DNA from: Azadirachta indica
Lineage: Eukaryota; Streptophyta; Magnoliopsida; Sapindales; Meliaceae
Length of the DNA: 64,000 nucleotides
NCBI GenBank assembly: GCA_022749755.1
Contig: CM040441.1
Span: 18,787,475-18,851,474 of the forward strand
Direction of reading: 5' to 3'
Position numbers and translations under genes: made by a program. Below, one piece after another: positions 22,320 to 33,925 of the stretch; within the stretch, counting starts at the first letter, position 1, and each line of letters opens with the position of its first letter. A model generated the notes under the pieces. The model saw only the letters and a program-made list of their open reading frames with translations. It did no database searches and was not told the origin of the DNA.

Positions 22320-23380
22320 CTACACAAGCTTGTAGTAGCAAATTCCTTCCAAAAGGAGAATTTGATAACTGGCACCACACGGACACTTCACATTAACAAT
22401 CAAGGACTCCCTTCTCTTGTCCACAGTCACAACTTCAGTATAACTATCATCAGAATTTTCCTACAGAACAAAGAATCACATGCAGTAAATAGCAACTCCA
22501 ATTTCATCAATTCGTTGGCAATTAAACACAACTAACAAAAATAATACCAATAGAGCAGTAGTGTTGTTGCTGGTCGCTATATTATTAGCATAGTGACTCC
22601 TTGCAGCATTGATGACCATCTGTGCATTGACACACTCTTCTGCATAGCCCAAAAGCTCCCTCATGCACTTTGTCATCTTTTTTAGAAACTGCCACAGAAC
22701 CATTAAAGAAACATTAAAACCAAAAACTGCGAAGGAGTTCTATCCATTAAGAAACATAGAAAAGAATGACAACATGAAAACTTCATTTGACCCAAAGAAT
22801 CTTTGGCAGATGATAATGATTATCAAATACATAAAATTGAAGTTTGACTCTGAAAACCAGAATCAAAAGCTAAATGACAACTTGAACACTAACTTGAACC
22901 AAGAATCTTTACCAAGTGACACAACTATCGTACTACATAAACTCAAAAGTATAACTAAAATCCAAAAACCAGAATGAAAGCCCAAAAACCATTATCAAGA
23001 GCACACTCTTTTCATGCAGCAACAAGCCAGGGAGTTCATAAAATCATTAATAACCAGAACATAAAACAAAGATAAGAACTTTTAGAACTTTTACAAACAG
23101 ATCGAAACATTGAAATTCAGGAAACCAACCAGTAATCTTTATCCAATTACATAATCAGTAAACAAAAAGATCGATGCTAGCAACATAATTTAAATGAAGG
23201 AAGAATCTTGATAACTACACGTCAAACAAGATGAAGAAAACCAAACCAAACCTCGGGAATAGGGCAACTCTTGGACCTCTGCACCGGGAATGATCCCATT
23301 TTCCTCTTGAAAGTGGGTGGCCGGGGCGGCAATTTGGTTGAAGGAATGTCATTGGTAGACTGAGTCCCAGGACACTTCAT
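22320..23380 (-). CDS. KCPCG-family small protein, copy 1 (intact, 136 aa, three exons)
   Basis: Exons are 23380-23252 (129 nt), 22688-22548 (141 nt) and 22460-22320 (141 nt). All junctions are GT/AG and all introns are phase 0. Exon 1 encodes MKCPGTQSTNDIPSTKLPPR and continues PPTFKRKMGSFPVQRSKSCP. Exon 2 encodes a helical segment with KKMTKCMRELLGYAEECVNA. Exon 3 encodes an acidic start (ENSDDSYTEVV), then VNVKCPCGASYQILLLEGIC and ends YYKLV. The CPCG plus a later Cys could bind metal, but this is inference. Exon 1 (C-x-x-TP ... PPRPP-x-x-KR) loosely recalls SIAMESE-type CDK inhibitors; the rest does not. No signal peptide or membrane span is seen. The family is unknown to me. The start is the first ATG after a TATA box, and the paralogue at 54868 has an identical exon layout. 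Confidence 0.75.
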
Positions 23381-23531
23381 CTTGGAATTCGGCTGCTAAG
23401 AAATCTACAGGGTTTGTTTTTCAACCAACAACAAGATGGGTAAGCGGGGGAGGCGAAGTGGAATCTTGGAGAGGGAATGGGATTAGGCGACCCAACTAAC
23501 CTGAATTGACGGAGAAATGGTGGGGGTTGGG

Positions 23532-23539
23532 TTTTTATA
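23532..23539 (-). promoter_or_regulatory. TATA box of KCPCG copy 1
   Basis: The minus strand has TATAAAAA followed by CCC, about 150 nt upstream of the ATG. The same box is kept at 54723 and 63518, and the surrounding promoter is conserved with 54630-54730. Confidence 0.65.
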
Positions 23540-23639
23540 ATTGAATGTAGGCATTGGCGGCAGAATTTCGGGTCTGGTGTGGGTTTTAGTTAATCCGACC
23601 TACACCTAGACCCGGACCTGTAACCGAATTGGAAAGCCA

Positions 23640-24930
23640 TCAAAAAATGATTTACTACATTAAGAAGCCAGTGGGTTGATAGCTCTCTACTAAATCTCAA
23701 CTTAAATTCATTAGGCATCAATATTTAATTATTTAAAAAAAATTTGTAATTTTATTTCACTAATATTTTAAAAAATGATTTCCTATTTATTACAAGGCAC
23801 TTGAAATTAAAAAAAAAAAAAAAAATTACATGCATTTCAAAATAAAATAAGAGTACACATAAAATTCTCATTGAATTTAGGTAGATGATAAATAATAATC
23901 ATATTTTTATTTTATTATAAAACATAATATATCAACATACAATTACAAGTTTATATAATTTGTTGCTTTTTCGTGTATACTTTATACTAAAATCAATCCA
24001 AGTTTTTGTTAAGGATGGGATTAGAAGATTAAAAGAAATATTATTAGTGTAGCTTCATATAATTTGTGTTTTTATTTTAAACAAATTAGCAATTAGCAGC
24101 ATCATTATTTTCAATAGAACCTTGAATAAATAGGCATTTCTAGCATATAAAATAAATAAAACTTTGATTTCTTTCAAATTACTCTTTAATATTAGAGTTT
24201 TCTTATGTTTGAAATTAAGATACTATAAATTTGAAATAAATTATTAGCTTCAAGTACATTGTAATTGATTTTAAATCATTCATTTTAATTTGTATTGTAA
24301 TATTTATATTTCAAGATAAAAATAAAATTTCCTTTTCAGTTTATAGTTGAATAATAAAAAAAATACTTTTGAGTATGATTAGCAGTAGGAATTAGAGATT
24401 AGAAGAGCATTTTGTACCTTTACTTAAGTATTTTTATTTTGTAGCAAGTGGCCCATCATTATTTTGAACAAAACCTTGAATAAATAGGTTTTAACCTTAA
24501 ATTATTTAAAAAACTATAATTTCAAGAGTGAAGAGTCTTGAATTATCTTTTCAATGTTATTTTCAAGTGATGAGTTTCAAATGTAACATTATACACTTGA
24601 TGAGTCTAAACGCTTGAAACTTATTACTCAGGATTTGAGGTTTATTTTTAAGTAAGAGTAAAATAGTTCAATCAATGTTTTTTAGATTAAAATTAGTAAT
24701 GGAATTTGAAATCTACTAAATTTACAAATGACCATAACTTTTTAATTATTTACAAAAATTTTCTTAATAAATTTGGTCTCTCCTAAAATTTAAGACTATT
24801 TACATTTTAAAGTAAGTCATAAATAAAATAATAATCGACAAAGTATGCATATTGAAAGAATTTGTATATAAGGAATTCAATGGTTTTCTTATAAATGAAA
24901 GAAAAAGGGAAGACATCATTGAGATCTTAA
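23640..24930. other. AT-rich upstream region of KCPCG copy 1, conserved in other copies
   Basis: The region matches 40450-41300 (direct) and 54600-53000 (inverted) in long AT-rich stretches. Within it, about 24000-24160 and 24350-24500 are two related units. The same pair appears at 41700-41840 and 42070-42205. No gene is visible. Confidence 0.5.
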
Positions 24931-24940
24931 AACATAGAGG

Positions 24941-25056
24941 GGGGATATGGCAAAATTGGTAGATGTTACTGCCTTAATTGGATTGAGCCTTGGTATTTTT
25001 ATTAAGTGATAACTTTTAAATCCAAAGAAACCCTAGAAAATGAGAAGTCCTCAATC
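24941..25056 (+). pseudogene. trnL-UAA: Plastid trnL-UAA fragment in nuclear DNA (NUPT): 5' exon and intron start
   Basis: The string ggggatatggcaaaattggt is the 5' end of chloroplast tRNA-Leu(UAA), with one change (gcg to gca). The sequence runs on through cttaattggattgagccttg, which crosses the 5' exon/group I intron border, and further into the intron (aagtgataacttttaaat, aaagaaaccct). The 3' exon is absent. The substitutions (for example gatgttactgcc where plastids have gacgctacggac) show an old insertion. It cannot make a tRNA. Confidence 0.8.
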
Positions 25057-25091
25057 TACAACAAATAGAGGAGGATTTATTTAATCACATA

Positions 25092-25164
25092 ATCTAAGCT
25101 TTGAAATCGAACCAATGGCCATCACATTACATATGCAATGCTCTAACATCTAAGCTAAGCGAAC
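25092..25164 (-). pseudogene. trnT-UGU: Plastid trnT-UGU copy in nuclear DNA (NUPT), mutated
   Basis: The minus strand matches chloroplast tRNA-Thr(UGU) over its length. It shows CGCTTAGCT, GGTTAGAGCAT as TGTTAGAGCAT, the anticodon arm GCATATGTAATGT keeping TGT, and the T-arm GGTTCGATTT. The acceptor stem no longer pairs well. In plastid genomes trnT-UGU is the neighbour of trnL-UAA on the opposite strand, so the two fragments probably arrived together and were rearranged. Confidence 0.75.
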
Positions 25165-25169
25165 TTAAA

Positions 25170-27600
25170 TAACAGGAATTGTAATACATAGAAATTCAGT
25201 AAATTTCTAGGATTTTATCTATTAACTATCATTCTTAGACATTAATAAAGAATCAAATTGAATTTCAAATAAATATATAAACTGTCCTTTCAAAATAATA
25301 GTACCCAACAAGTCAACTAATAGTTTTAAAAATAATAATATTTTACTTTGTTATCCATTTATTTCTTCAAATTTTAAGGAACATCTACCCACTCAACATT
25401 AGGAGAGTATCCACCTGGCATTTTTCCGAACTTTGAGGGGCTATATGACAATTTTTTAAATAAATTTTAAGATATTTAAATTTCAAATTCAAAATAATTA
25501 ATTGTGCAATACACAATAATTTATAGTTGGATAGTCTAACTTATGACAGTACCAACTAACATTATTTTCAAATATAATGACATAGTTAAACAATTACATT
25601 TTTTATATAAATAATAATTACATGAAATCTTATTAATCACGCCCCCTTTTCCATAACAATTAGTAAAAGACAAAGTCCACCAAACCTTGCCCAGTGGGTG
25701 GTAGCTCAGGCAGTTTGATGTGCCCCAGACCATCCTCAATTCAAGTAACAAGTGTTTGGTATTTCCTGACTGAAATTTATCACTCCCATCCAAAATCTTT
25801 TTGAGAAAAAATAAAAAATCCACCAAATGTATATTATGGAAAAGGTCCTCAGCGGAAATAACTTTATTCAGCCTGACATTCATCTTCCAAATGTTAACCA
25901 TTGCGTTATGTAGACGATCGAGAAACAAACACACTCTCAAAGCTAGCTAGCTCTTCAATTTCAAAGATTTGCAGGACATTATGTTTTATGTAACTCACTA
26001 CTACGTATCCATAATACAGTATTAATATGTATATATCAATAATTAATAATGAAAGTCCATCATTTGATTTCGTAAATTTTGATGTATATATATGATCAAC
26101 TCTTTATCATTAAGTTGGCTGTGGTTGCTGTGTACGTGTTAAAGGATTTTCCATATTCTGACTGTAAAACAGGTGTTGCATTGCTTAATTTGTTTATTTT
26201 ATTGGCAAATTAAACTATAGAATCTAGCAAGAATATCAATAATAATTAATTGCCAGGTTCTTATTTTCTGAAACAATTTAATTTGTTGTATGTTTGTATG
26301 TTTAAGTGGAATACATGTATACAGGTCTATAATGTATGTATGGATAAGTTAAGTAGGACAAGTAAGATTAGCTGACTTATTTATTCGATCAATCAAGGAA
26401 GAAATTAATGTAAAAAAAAATTTACAAACCTGTGTCTTAATATAGTTTGTGTGTGTCATTGATCAAGCACGCTAATTCCAATCGAGTTCTTAATTTCTAG
26501 TTGGGGTCGATGTTTATCATAAGTAGTTCGTATATTGTTGGTTGAGTTGGGTCGGGTTTAATACCTGGCTTAGCAATTCAAAATTCAAACCAAACCCCCC
26601 TTCGTAATTAGTATCCGAAAATTCCATACATAATTCCAGTATTCCATTATTATTAATTTATACTTATATTGAATGACTTTATCTATAAAATCAAATTTTA
26701 GTTTTTGTTAGGTTTAACCTTATTAATCACATTTTTCGAATTGCACAATAATAAATAAAATTAATTCAGATAATTCAAGAATCTTCTATTAAAATTTCAT
26801 TTTTAAATTGGAAAAAATTTCTCACAAATTAAAAACAACTACAAAATCTGACTAATAGAACAAGTATAATCAAAAATAGTTTAAGTATTATTAATCTTCT
26901 TTTAGTTTTTTAAGGATTTCTAAATTTACAAAAATTTATAATTTATGTTGTTTTATTATTTTAACTTATATAAAACTATGTCTCTGTACTAAAAGCGTGC
27001 TTGGCATAATAGAATTTTCTATATAATTTTACTATACAAAATAAAAATTTCTTAATATAGTATTTGGCACAAAAAGTTGAAGGAATTAGACGATATAAAA
27101 ATTTAAAATAATATAATTCAGATTTCCTAAATTTGACCTACACCCCCACAGGTCAAGCCTACACTACATTATTTTTTTTTTTTTTGTTAAAAATAATTTT
27201 TTAGAATAATAATTTTTTAGTTATGAACACATGTACTTTTAAATTATCTAATTCTTAAATAAAATTTAATTAAAAGTAATAAAACATGGTTAATCAATAA
27301 AAACTAAATTTTGTATAATTAATATTTTTTAGTATAATCATATACCAAATATAGTATTATATTAAAATTTATCCAATTTAATACAATACAATACAGTCCA
27401 ATAAATCCTTTCAAATTTCAATACAGGGCAGTGTAGTGTATCAAACACCCCTTACGTTATAATTCAAGCCAAACTTTATAATTTTATTTTCTTTAACAGA
27501 CATATACACACACTCTCTCTCTTTATATGTGTGTATATATTATCGAAAGTATAAATCATCCTTTTCTTTTTAGCTTAATACAAATAAGATACAACGGAAT
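25170..27600. other. AT-rich spacer between KCPCG copy 1 and CYP72A copy 1
   Basis: No supported gene. A 134-codon frame at 25536-25940 (-) shows no family motif. The stretch 26690-27600 is duplicated at 42480-43395 and is the 3' flank of the P450 genes. It includes a CT/AC/TATG microsatellite near 27505-27540. Confidence 0.5.
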
Positions 27601-28429
27601 AGAGGAAAGGCTCTAAATTTTATGTAAAATCATATGGGCACCATGCTGGGGATATAAAGTTATCCTGCGAGCAGGAGCATGGATATAAGCTGGAGAAAGT
27701 TGGAAAGAAAAATTTTGTAGAATCATTGCCAATGCTAGTTTTGCTTCCATCAGTGCAAAGTTTTGTCCAATGCAGATTCGAGGACCCCCGCCAAATGGGA
27801 AGAATGCGACTTGATTGTTCTTTGTTGCCTTTGAAATGCCTTCGGAAAATCTATCTGGGTTGAACTCTTCTGCATCATCACCCCAATATTCTGGATCTTG
27901 ATGAACTAGAATTATTGGTAATAACAAGATGATTCCAGATGGTAGAACAATTTCTCCTAGCTTTGTTTCCTTCACGTTGATTTGGGTAAGCAAAGATGCT
28001 GGTGGATATAATCTGAGTACCTCGTATAGAATTTGAGTCACTACTTTCAACTTATTCGGATCCTCAAATTTGGGGACTTCATTCCCAAAAACTTGAGAAA
28101 CTTCTTCTCTTGCAAGCTCTTGCCATTGTGGATGAATACTTAACAAAACCATTATCCATACAAGCAAAGATGCAGTAGTCTCCTGCCCAGCAAGATAGAA
28201 TAACTTGCATTCCTCAATAACCTCTTGGAGATTCATTCCAGCTTCTTTTTGTTCAACTGCTTTGTAATTTGATTCCATTAATAGACCCCACAAGTCATCG
28301 TTTCTAGTTTTTCCAACTTTCAGTGCCTCTTCTCTTTTGTTTATGATACCTTTAATCAGTTTTTGCAATTCATTATAATTGTCTTTGAACTTTCCATATT
28401 AGTTGCAGTAGGCAAAAACCTGCAAATAA

Positions 28430-28925
28430 AAATTTTCCAAAGAGTAGATAAAATTTGCTCAGCAACACAAGCCAATTTGAAAACACTAGAGAATGTTGGT
28501 TGTAATTTCAGCAAAATGCCTCGATCTTATGTTGTTAACAACTCAAAATTAATCGCTCAAACATGTGAATCAAAGAAGGAGAAGTTGCAGTAACCAAAAC
28601 AATGAAAAAAAAAAAATTAGAAACAAAAACAGAGGAAAAACAAAATTTACAGAACACCAAATTGTAAAATTTTTCTGGGCAAATTTTAACACTCTATATT
28701 AGGTTTTTCACATTAAATATACCTTATATACTTCCCACAAAGGACCTATATGTGTCTCACATTCATTGTAAGTTGTAACCATGTTAAAATGCTAACAAAA
28801 CACAAGATATATTACATTTTCTACGTGAACAGTATCTAATAAATACTCACGTGAACAATAACCAAAAACTCAACACATTAACATTAACAGAGAAAAATTG
28901 AAGTTGGAAATTGGAATACATTACA
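28430..28925 (-). other. Intron 3 of CYP72A copy 1
   Basis: About 510 nt with GT/AG borders, conserved with intron 3 of copy 2. An antisense 76-codon frame in it is a chance frame. Confidence 0.6.
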
Positions 28926-29554
28926 TACCTCCATCCTCGTATGTAAACATACTGTAAAGATTCAACAAGTAGCTCAAGTTGCTTTCTGAGGAGTTCAAAT
29001 ATTTGTCTTCCCTCTTCAAAATTGCTGCCAAATGCTGTCCGAGAAATCACATCGGCTCCCAAAGTTTGAATATGAGGCCACACATCTAACTCACATAATT
29101 CATTTTCCGAGACTAACATCTTCCATTTCTCCACCATGTCTCTACAACTTGTATAAAGCTGAGGTAACATATCCTGTAACGGAAGAAACCAGGTGAGTGC
29201 ATGGAGTTTTTATGTGTATGTGAAACGAAAATTAAAGATAGAATTAATTAACCTTTAACTTATCGAAATGGAAAGCTGGGTTGGCAATTTTTCTGACTTT
29301 GAACCATTGCTCACCCTCGTACATGGCCATCCCATTAACAAACAACCTACCAAGAGGGTTTCTCCGGAATTTTTGAAAGATTGCGTGCTTATATAAAATC
29401 TCTCTTATCAAACTTGGATCTGTGATGAAAATGCTTGGTGTCGGACCAATCCACATAAAAGAATTCTTACCTGAACTTTTGAAAAATTAATCAATTAGCA
29501 ATTTTAATTTGCACTCTTTTCTTATTTTCTAAAAGAGCGTGCGCTCATGCACAC

Positions 29555-29558
<4 letters not shown>

Positions 29559-29586
<28 letters not shown>
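29559..29586. repeat. (AT)n microsatellite in intron 1 of CYP72A copy 1
   Basis: A run of 14 AT units. A shorter interrupted run sits at the same intron position in copy 2 (45333-45362). Confidence 0.9.
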
Positions 29587-29826
29587 CAACATCTTTAATT
29601 AAAATCATGCTCAAGGTACATAAATGTGAGATGTAGGATTCAAGTTCCAAGCATCTTGTATCAAAATTAAGTTCATACTAGTTAAATCAACAGGCCTTGG
29701 TGATCTTTTTTGGGTTATTTTAGGATTAACTGATAACAAGCTATTCTATTTTATTAATTTTCAGTTAAATTTTATAGGATTTTAAGACCTCTCAACCTCT
29801 AGAAAGCTATGCCTTATGAAAATTAA

Positions 29827-30232
29827 GCATCTATTTGACTTTTTTAATTAGTTAAAATAATATTTTTAATAATAAAAATTCTTTTTAAATTTTTAGATTT
29901 CATTTAATTGGCACTAGAAAAGTAATTTTAAAAATTAAAAATGTTATTTTTTATTTATTAAAAGAATTCAAAATTTAAACTTTTGACAATAAAATTTTTC
30001 GGACTTTTTTAAATTAGTTAACATATCTTTATTTTATTTTAAAAATTTTATATTTTTTTAATAAAACAAAACTTTATCTAGTAAAATAATGACACAAAAT
30101 TTTTTTTTAAAAATTATTTTTGATAACTAAACGTATAATAAATTTTATTAAAAATTTAATTTATAAAAACTTTGGAGATAAAAGATCTACTCCAAAAAAA
30201 TTTTTATTTAAAAAACTCTACTAAATGCACCC
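29827..30232. mobile_element. Tourist-like (PIF/Harbinger) MITE in intron 1 of CYP72A copy 1
   Basis: The 406-bp element starts gcatctatttgac and ends ctaaatgcaccc. It is flanked by a 3-bp TAA duplication (29824-29826 and 30233-30235). Its interior resembles the MITE at 51211-51633 (cttttgacaataaa, aactctactaaa, a pyrimidine/purine-biased pattern). A truncated relative starts at 45590 in the same intron of copy 2, so this insertion is older than the duplication. Confidence 0.65.
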
Positions 30233-31590
30233 TAAGCCTTTGTGTAATAAACTAAAAGAAAAATTTTGCATGGCCCATTTGTCCTCAATGATACAAGTTA
30301 AAAAATTTGAGTTATGTAGTAATTATAGACAATGAATACACTGTTTGTATAGAATTTTTTGACATAATGTTGACAATTAAGAAGATAAATTTGGTGGCAA
30401 TGCCTTTATTAGGTGGTGATTATTCATATATAGTTGAAAACATAATCCCATCAATTTCCACACAAACCAAAAGGCCCATGATATTGACACAGAAAGAAAA
30501 AGAGACGAGCTTTATCTCATCACTTTATATCCACAGAACATATATGTTGTTTTGTATTTTTCTGCTGCCAGTCAAAGTAGGGATCGTTGCTAGAAACACG
30601 AGGAAAGAACAAGAATAATTTTGTAAATTACATGAATTTGACGTCTACATGTATAATTAATAGTCAATGTTAGTTTCAATAATATATTTAAATTTAACAA
30701 TGTATAAATAATATAAAAATATGTGTAAGATAATAAATGTGCTAATCCATTCCCATATACACACATATCTATGTATATATAAACCTAGATGATGAATTAC
30801 TATTTTATTATTAATATAATTTATGATGAAAAGGGCAAACTTAAAACACAAGCTAATTAACGAGACAGAACTATACCAAGAATTTAGAAGATAATTAATA
30901 TTTCGTACCGTATTTGCTGATAATATGATGCTCGAAAGGCAGAATCCGTGACGTTATGTCGACGGAAACGGGGATGGGTTTGCTTGATGCTTCTTTGCTC
31001 ATTCTGTTCATCTCTTTGGTGTCTCCATGAAAGAGTTTGTAGGAGCTTCCGGAGAAACCCCGCTGTCTAAGCAACTTTTCTAGCCTCTTCGGCTTTAACC
31101 ACACCCAGTTCAGTAGCTTCGATGCATATATTATTGCTAGAATAATGGTAGCAAAAGCAAAGGAGAAAGCCATGGGCCAAACTGATGAAATCTCCATTTT
31201 CATTGAAGACAAAGAGAGGATAACATAAGAGAAGAGGTTGAGATAAGAGAAGTGGTTGAGATTTTAACGAGACAATAAGGGATATCGTAGGAAAATAACA
31301 GATGAGTTTCTCTATTAGTATATTATCATTTTAATCCCTCAACATAATTACAATAAAAAGATGAACTATTCATTATTAACAATTCAGTACCCACTATATG
31401 TATATATGTGTGTGTGTTTGTGTGTGTAATCATGCATAAATATTGAAGTTTAATATCTGCAACAATTTTTTTCAGATTTATTGGTTGATTTATATGGCAA
31501 TGAATTAAAATCATGTATACATATTTGTGTGAAATTAATTTGCACAAATTGTAATAGAACAAAAATTACAAAGTATATTAAATAAAATTT

Positions 31591-32497
31591 AGGATTATTT
31601 TCAGCCCTACCCCATATTTATTGACATATATCAAAGATACACCAAATTTTGTGAAAGACATCACTCTACCCCCAAATAACAATAAATAACTATTTTACCC
31701 TTACTTCTAATAAAAATAAAAGAAATATTATCATTTTAGTCTCTAAACTTTAAAATAATAACAAATTACATACTTTGACTCATTATAACATTTTAATCCT
31801 CATTATTATATTTGTCTTTGTTCGTAAAAATTTTTTAGGTTATAATTCACTTTTATTCCCAATATTAAAAGCTAAAATTTCATTATATTTAATAAAAGAT
31901 TCAAAAAAAGCACGCATTTTTTTATCATTTATTGTTTAAAAAAAATGTATTAACTTCTCTTACCATCATTTTTAGATATCATTTGGAGAAAATTCATATT
32001 TGAAAAAGAAAAATGAAATATTATTGATGGTTATGATAGAGAAAGTGATAGAGAAAGACAAAAAATAAAAAATAATAGAAAAGATAAAAGATAAAAATAG
32101 AGGTGATAATAGTGATAGTATACTTAGAAATGAGAGGAGGATAAGGGTGACGATGTAAGTGGTAGATTAGAAATTTTATATTTATATTCTATATTAAATA
32201 TGAATAATATAATATATTCGTTTAAATCTAATATGTAGCGGTAAATTTATAATTTATTACTATTTAATGGATTGATGTTAAAGTAGGGACTAAAATATTA
32301 AAATTAGTTAAAGTTTATCCTAGATTTAATAAAACTTTAGGGCCTAAAATGCTATTTTTTATTTTATTTTATTTTATTTGAAGTAAGGGTAAAATAATCA
32401 TTTTATTATTATTTGGGGTTGGAGTGATGCCTTTCACAAAATTTGGTGTATCTTTGATATATATCAATAAATGTGGGGTAAGGCTGAAAATAACCCT
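31591..32497. mobile_element. 907-bp element with long terminal inverted repeats, upstream of CYP72A copy 1
   Basis: The left end starts aggattattttcagcc and the right end, reversed, starts AGGGTTATTTTCAGCC. Similarity continues for about 120 bp on each side, including atatcaaagatacaccaaat and ttttgtgaaag. The element is flanked by aaaattt at 31584-31590 and 32498-32504. No transposase frame is present. The long TIRs suggest a Mutator-like non-autonomous element, but the apparent 7-bp duplication is short of the usual 9 bp. The matching site in copy 2 (near 47128) is empty. Confidence 0.8.
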
Positions 32498-32504
32498 AAA
32501 ATTT

Positions 32505-33400
32505 ACTCATATAAAGTTTTCTTTTTTAGAATAAACGTCAGAAAAATTAAACTGCAAAATTGAGATTAAATAAAGTATTTTTTGTTACAAAAGAGTACTT
32601 AAATTTATCCAATAAAGTATTTCAAAGTGTTGTATATTTTTAAATTCATCTTTATACATCGCATATATGTAAAATGTTAATGACAAGATTGAGCCATCAA
32701 CTCAATCAATAAATCCAAGCATAACAAAAATTATTAGGATAACGATGGTAATGATGGGGATACATGTATGAAGGTGTCATATTATAAGGATATATAATAA
32801 TAAGGACACGTTAGTGGTGGAGGGTTTGGCTTTTCCTTCTTAATTCGTACTCTATTGCATTAATGCATTTTGCTCCACATGGAGATGGGATCAGTAGGTA
32901 CGTACTTGTGAATAATGGAAAAGCAACATTTGGAGAAGTTTTCAAGTTAATGTTGTGAGATTGTATTTAGTTTTTAATATGAATTCTGTTGGTTTTGCAG
33001 GTTTTCTTTGCAATTACTTACAGTTTCAGCTAAGCTCAAATTAGTAAGTTGCTTGAGACAACAAATGGGTTGGTCATCAAGAACCAACACTCTTCAATGA
33101 AACAGACCATCTGCACAAACATAGTGTATGGAAAACAAGAAGATGTTACAGAAGAAGAGATCTTTTACATGAATATACATGACCGTGCAAAGTACTCTGT
33201 TTCCACCTTCTATTCAACCTTGGGTGAAGTAAAACATAAATCTGTAATGTTTTCCCTGAACCTCCATGGTTGTACTGTGGAACCTATCTCCAGCCTGTTA
33301 TCTGCATATTCCACAACACAAGAGTACAATTTATCATCACATTCTCCTTCAGAGACAGAGGTATCAGTGATACTTTAATAGGATTTTTGTCTTCAAGAAT
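32505..33400. other. Upstream flank of CYP72A copy 1, duplicated at 47150-48020
   Basis: Long matches to copy 2 occur, for example gttagtggtggagggtttggctt. A 109-codon frame at 33049-33378 (+) overlaps the conserved part. Its partner at 47720-47977 differs by indels and frame, so selection on a protein is not apparent. Confidence 0.5.
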
Positions 33401-33925
33401 CTTCTTCTCCTCTTCGTTGACAAACGATTTTGATTTTCTTTAAATCAGAGGCTGTGATACGTTTCCGAATCACCAGAAAAACATCCGCACTATTCTCCTC
33501 TTGAATTCGATGCTTGACCAATTAATATCTAACAGCAGATCATATATATAAATACCATGAACTACATTGTAAATACATACATTGCTATATATGCCTCTAT
33601 ATACCAGACCGAGCAACCTGCATTTAACAAACAGAAGAAACATATACGTATATGTTCAATATGCATGTCTCTACAGGTGTTCTTGATCTATGCAAAATGT
33701 CCTCACAAGTCGCAACAGCTCCCGTCAAAGAACTGATTAAAATACTTACCCTGCTGCCAGTATTATGTAACCAGCATTAATAAGACATAATTAAACTTCT
33801 ATTAACTGCAAATAATGATTCTATTTGTCTGAAAAGTCCCATTCCAATAAAATAAAAAGGCATCCTTAATTTGAAATTAACAGCAACCCGTAGGATCAAC
33901 CTCATGGATTGAAGCATGAAACCGC

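Larger units (their letters stand above)
27613..31203 (-). pseudogene. CYP72A: Cytochrome P450, CYP72A type, copy 1 (four exon blocks, frameshift in exon 4)
   Basis: CYP72A enzymes are ER-anchored monooxygenases that oxidise terpenoids or other small molecules with NADPH-P450 reductase; the substrate here cannot be told. Exons: 31203-30909 (membrane anchor, Pro-rich hinge region, ends SKYG), 29470-29253 (GKNSFMWIGPTPSIFITDPS ... NPAFHFDKLK), 29173-28929 (DMLPQLYTSC ... DVISRTAFGSNFEEG ... YIRGW) and 28419-27613. The last holds the I-helix [13 protein letters not shown]-helix [14 protein letters not shown] and the haem loop [17 protein letters not shown], ending HKI. Splice junctions are GT/AG and phases agree. 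Near 28395 the exon reads AATATGGAAAG where copy 2 has AATAGAAAG. This 2-nt gain shifts the frame to an early stop. The start could also be ATG 31212. Without that indel the gene would be full length, so a sequence error is possible. Confidence 0.8.
20860..33330. repeat. Duplicated block A: KCPCG gene plus CYP72A gene
   Basis: The ends and many interior stretches match 34750-48020 in direct orientation. The left half (20860-25450) also matches 58210-52920 in inverted orientation. Landmarks: ttcaagcaaattgga at about 20880 and 34810; gtttttgttaggtttaac at about 26700 and 42487; catctgcacaaacatag at 33109 and 47758. Both CYP72A genes lie within the direct pair. Confidence 0.8.

Noticed and set aside
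22320..23380. Assignment of the KCPCG family to SIAMESE-related CDK inhibitors
   Set aside because: Only the C-x-TP and PPRPP-KR pattern in exon 1 is similar; the conserved CPCG C-terminus is not part of that family as I know it.
24941..25056. A working nuclear tRNA-Leu gene
   Set aside because: Only the 5' exon and part of a plastid group I intron are present, with substitutions in the exon.
25536..25940. 134-codon frame on the minus strand
   Set aside because: No recognisable domain and composition typical of AT-rich spacer; not duplicated with the block.
33049..33378. 109-codon frame in the flank of CYP72A copy 1
   Set aside because: The duplicate at 47720-47977 has frame-breaking indels, so the DNA is conserved by recent duplication and not as a protein.
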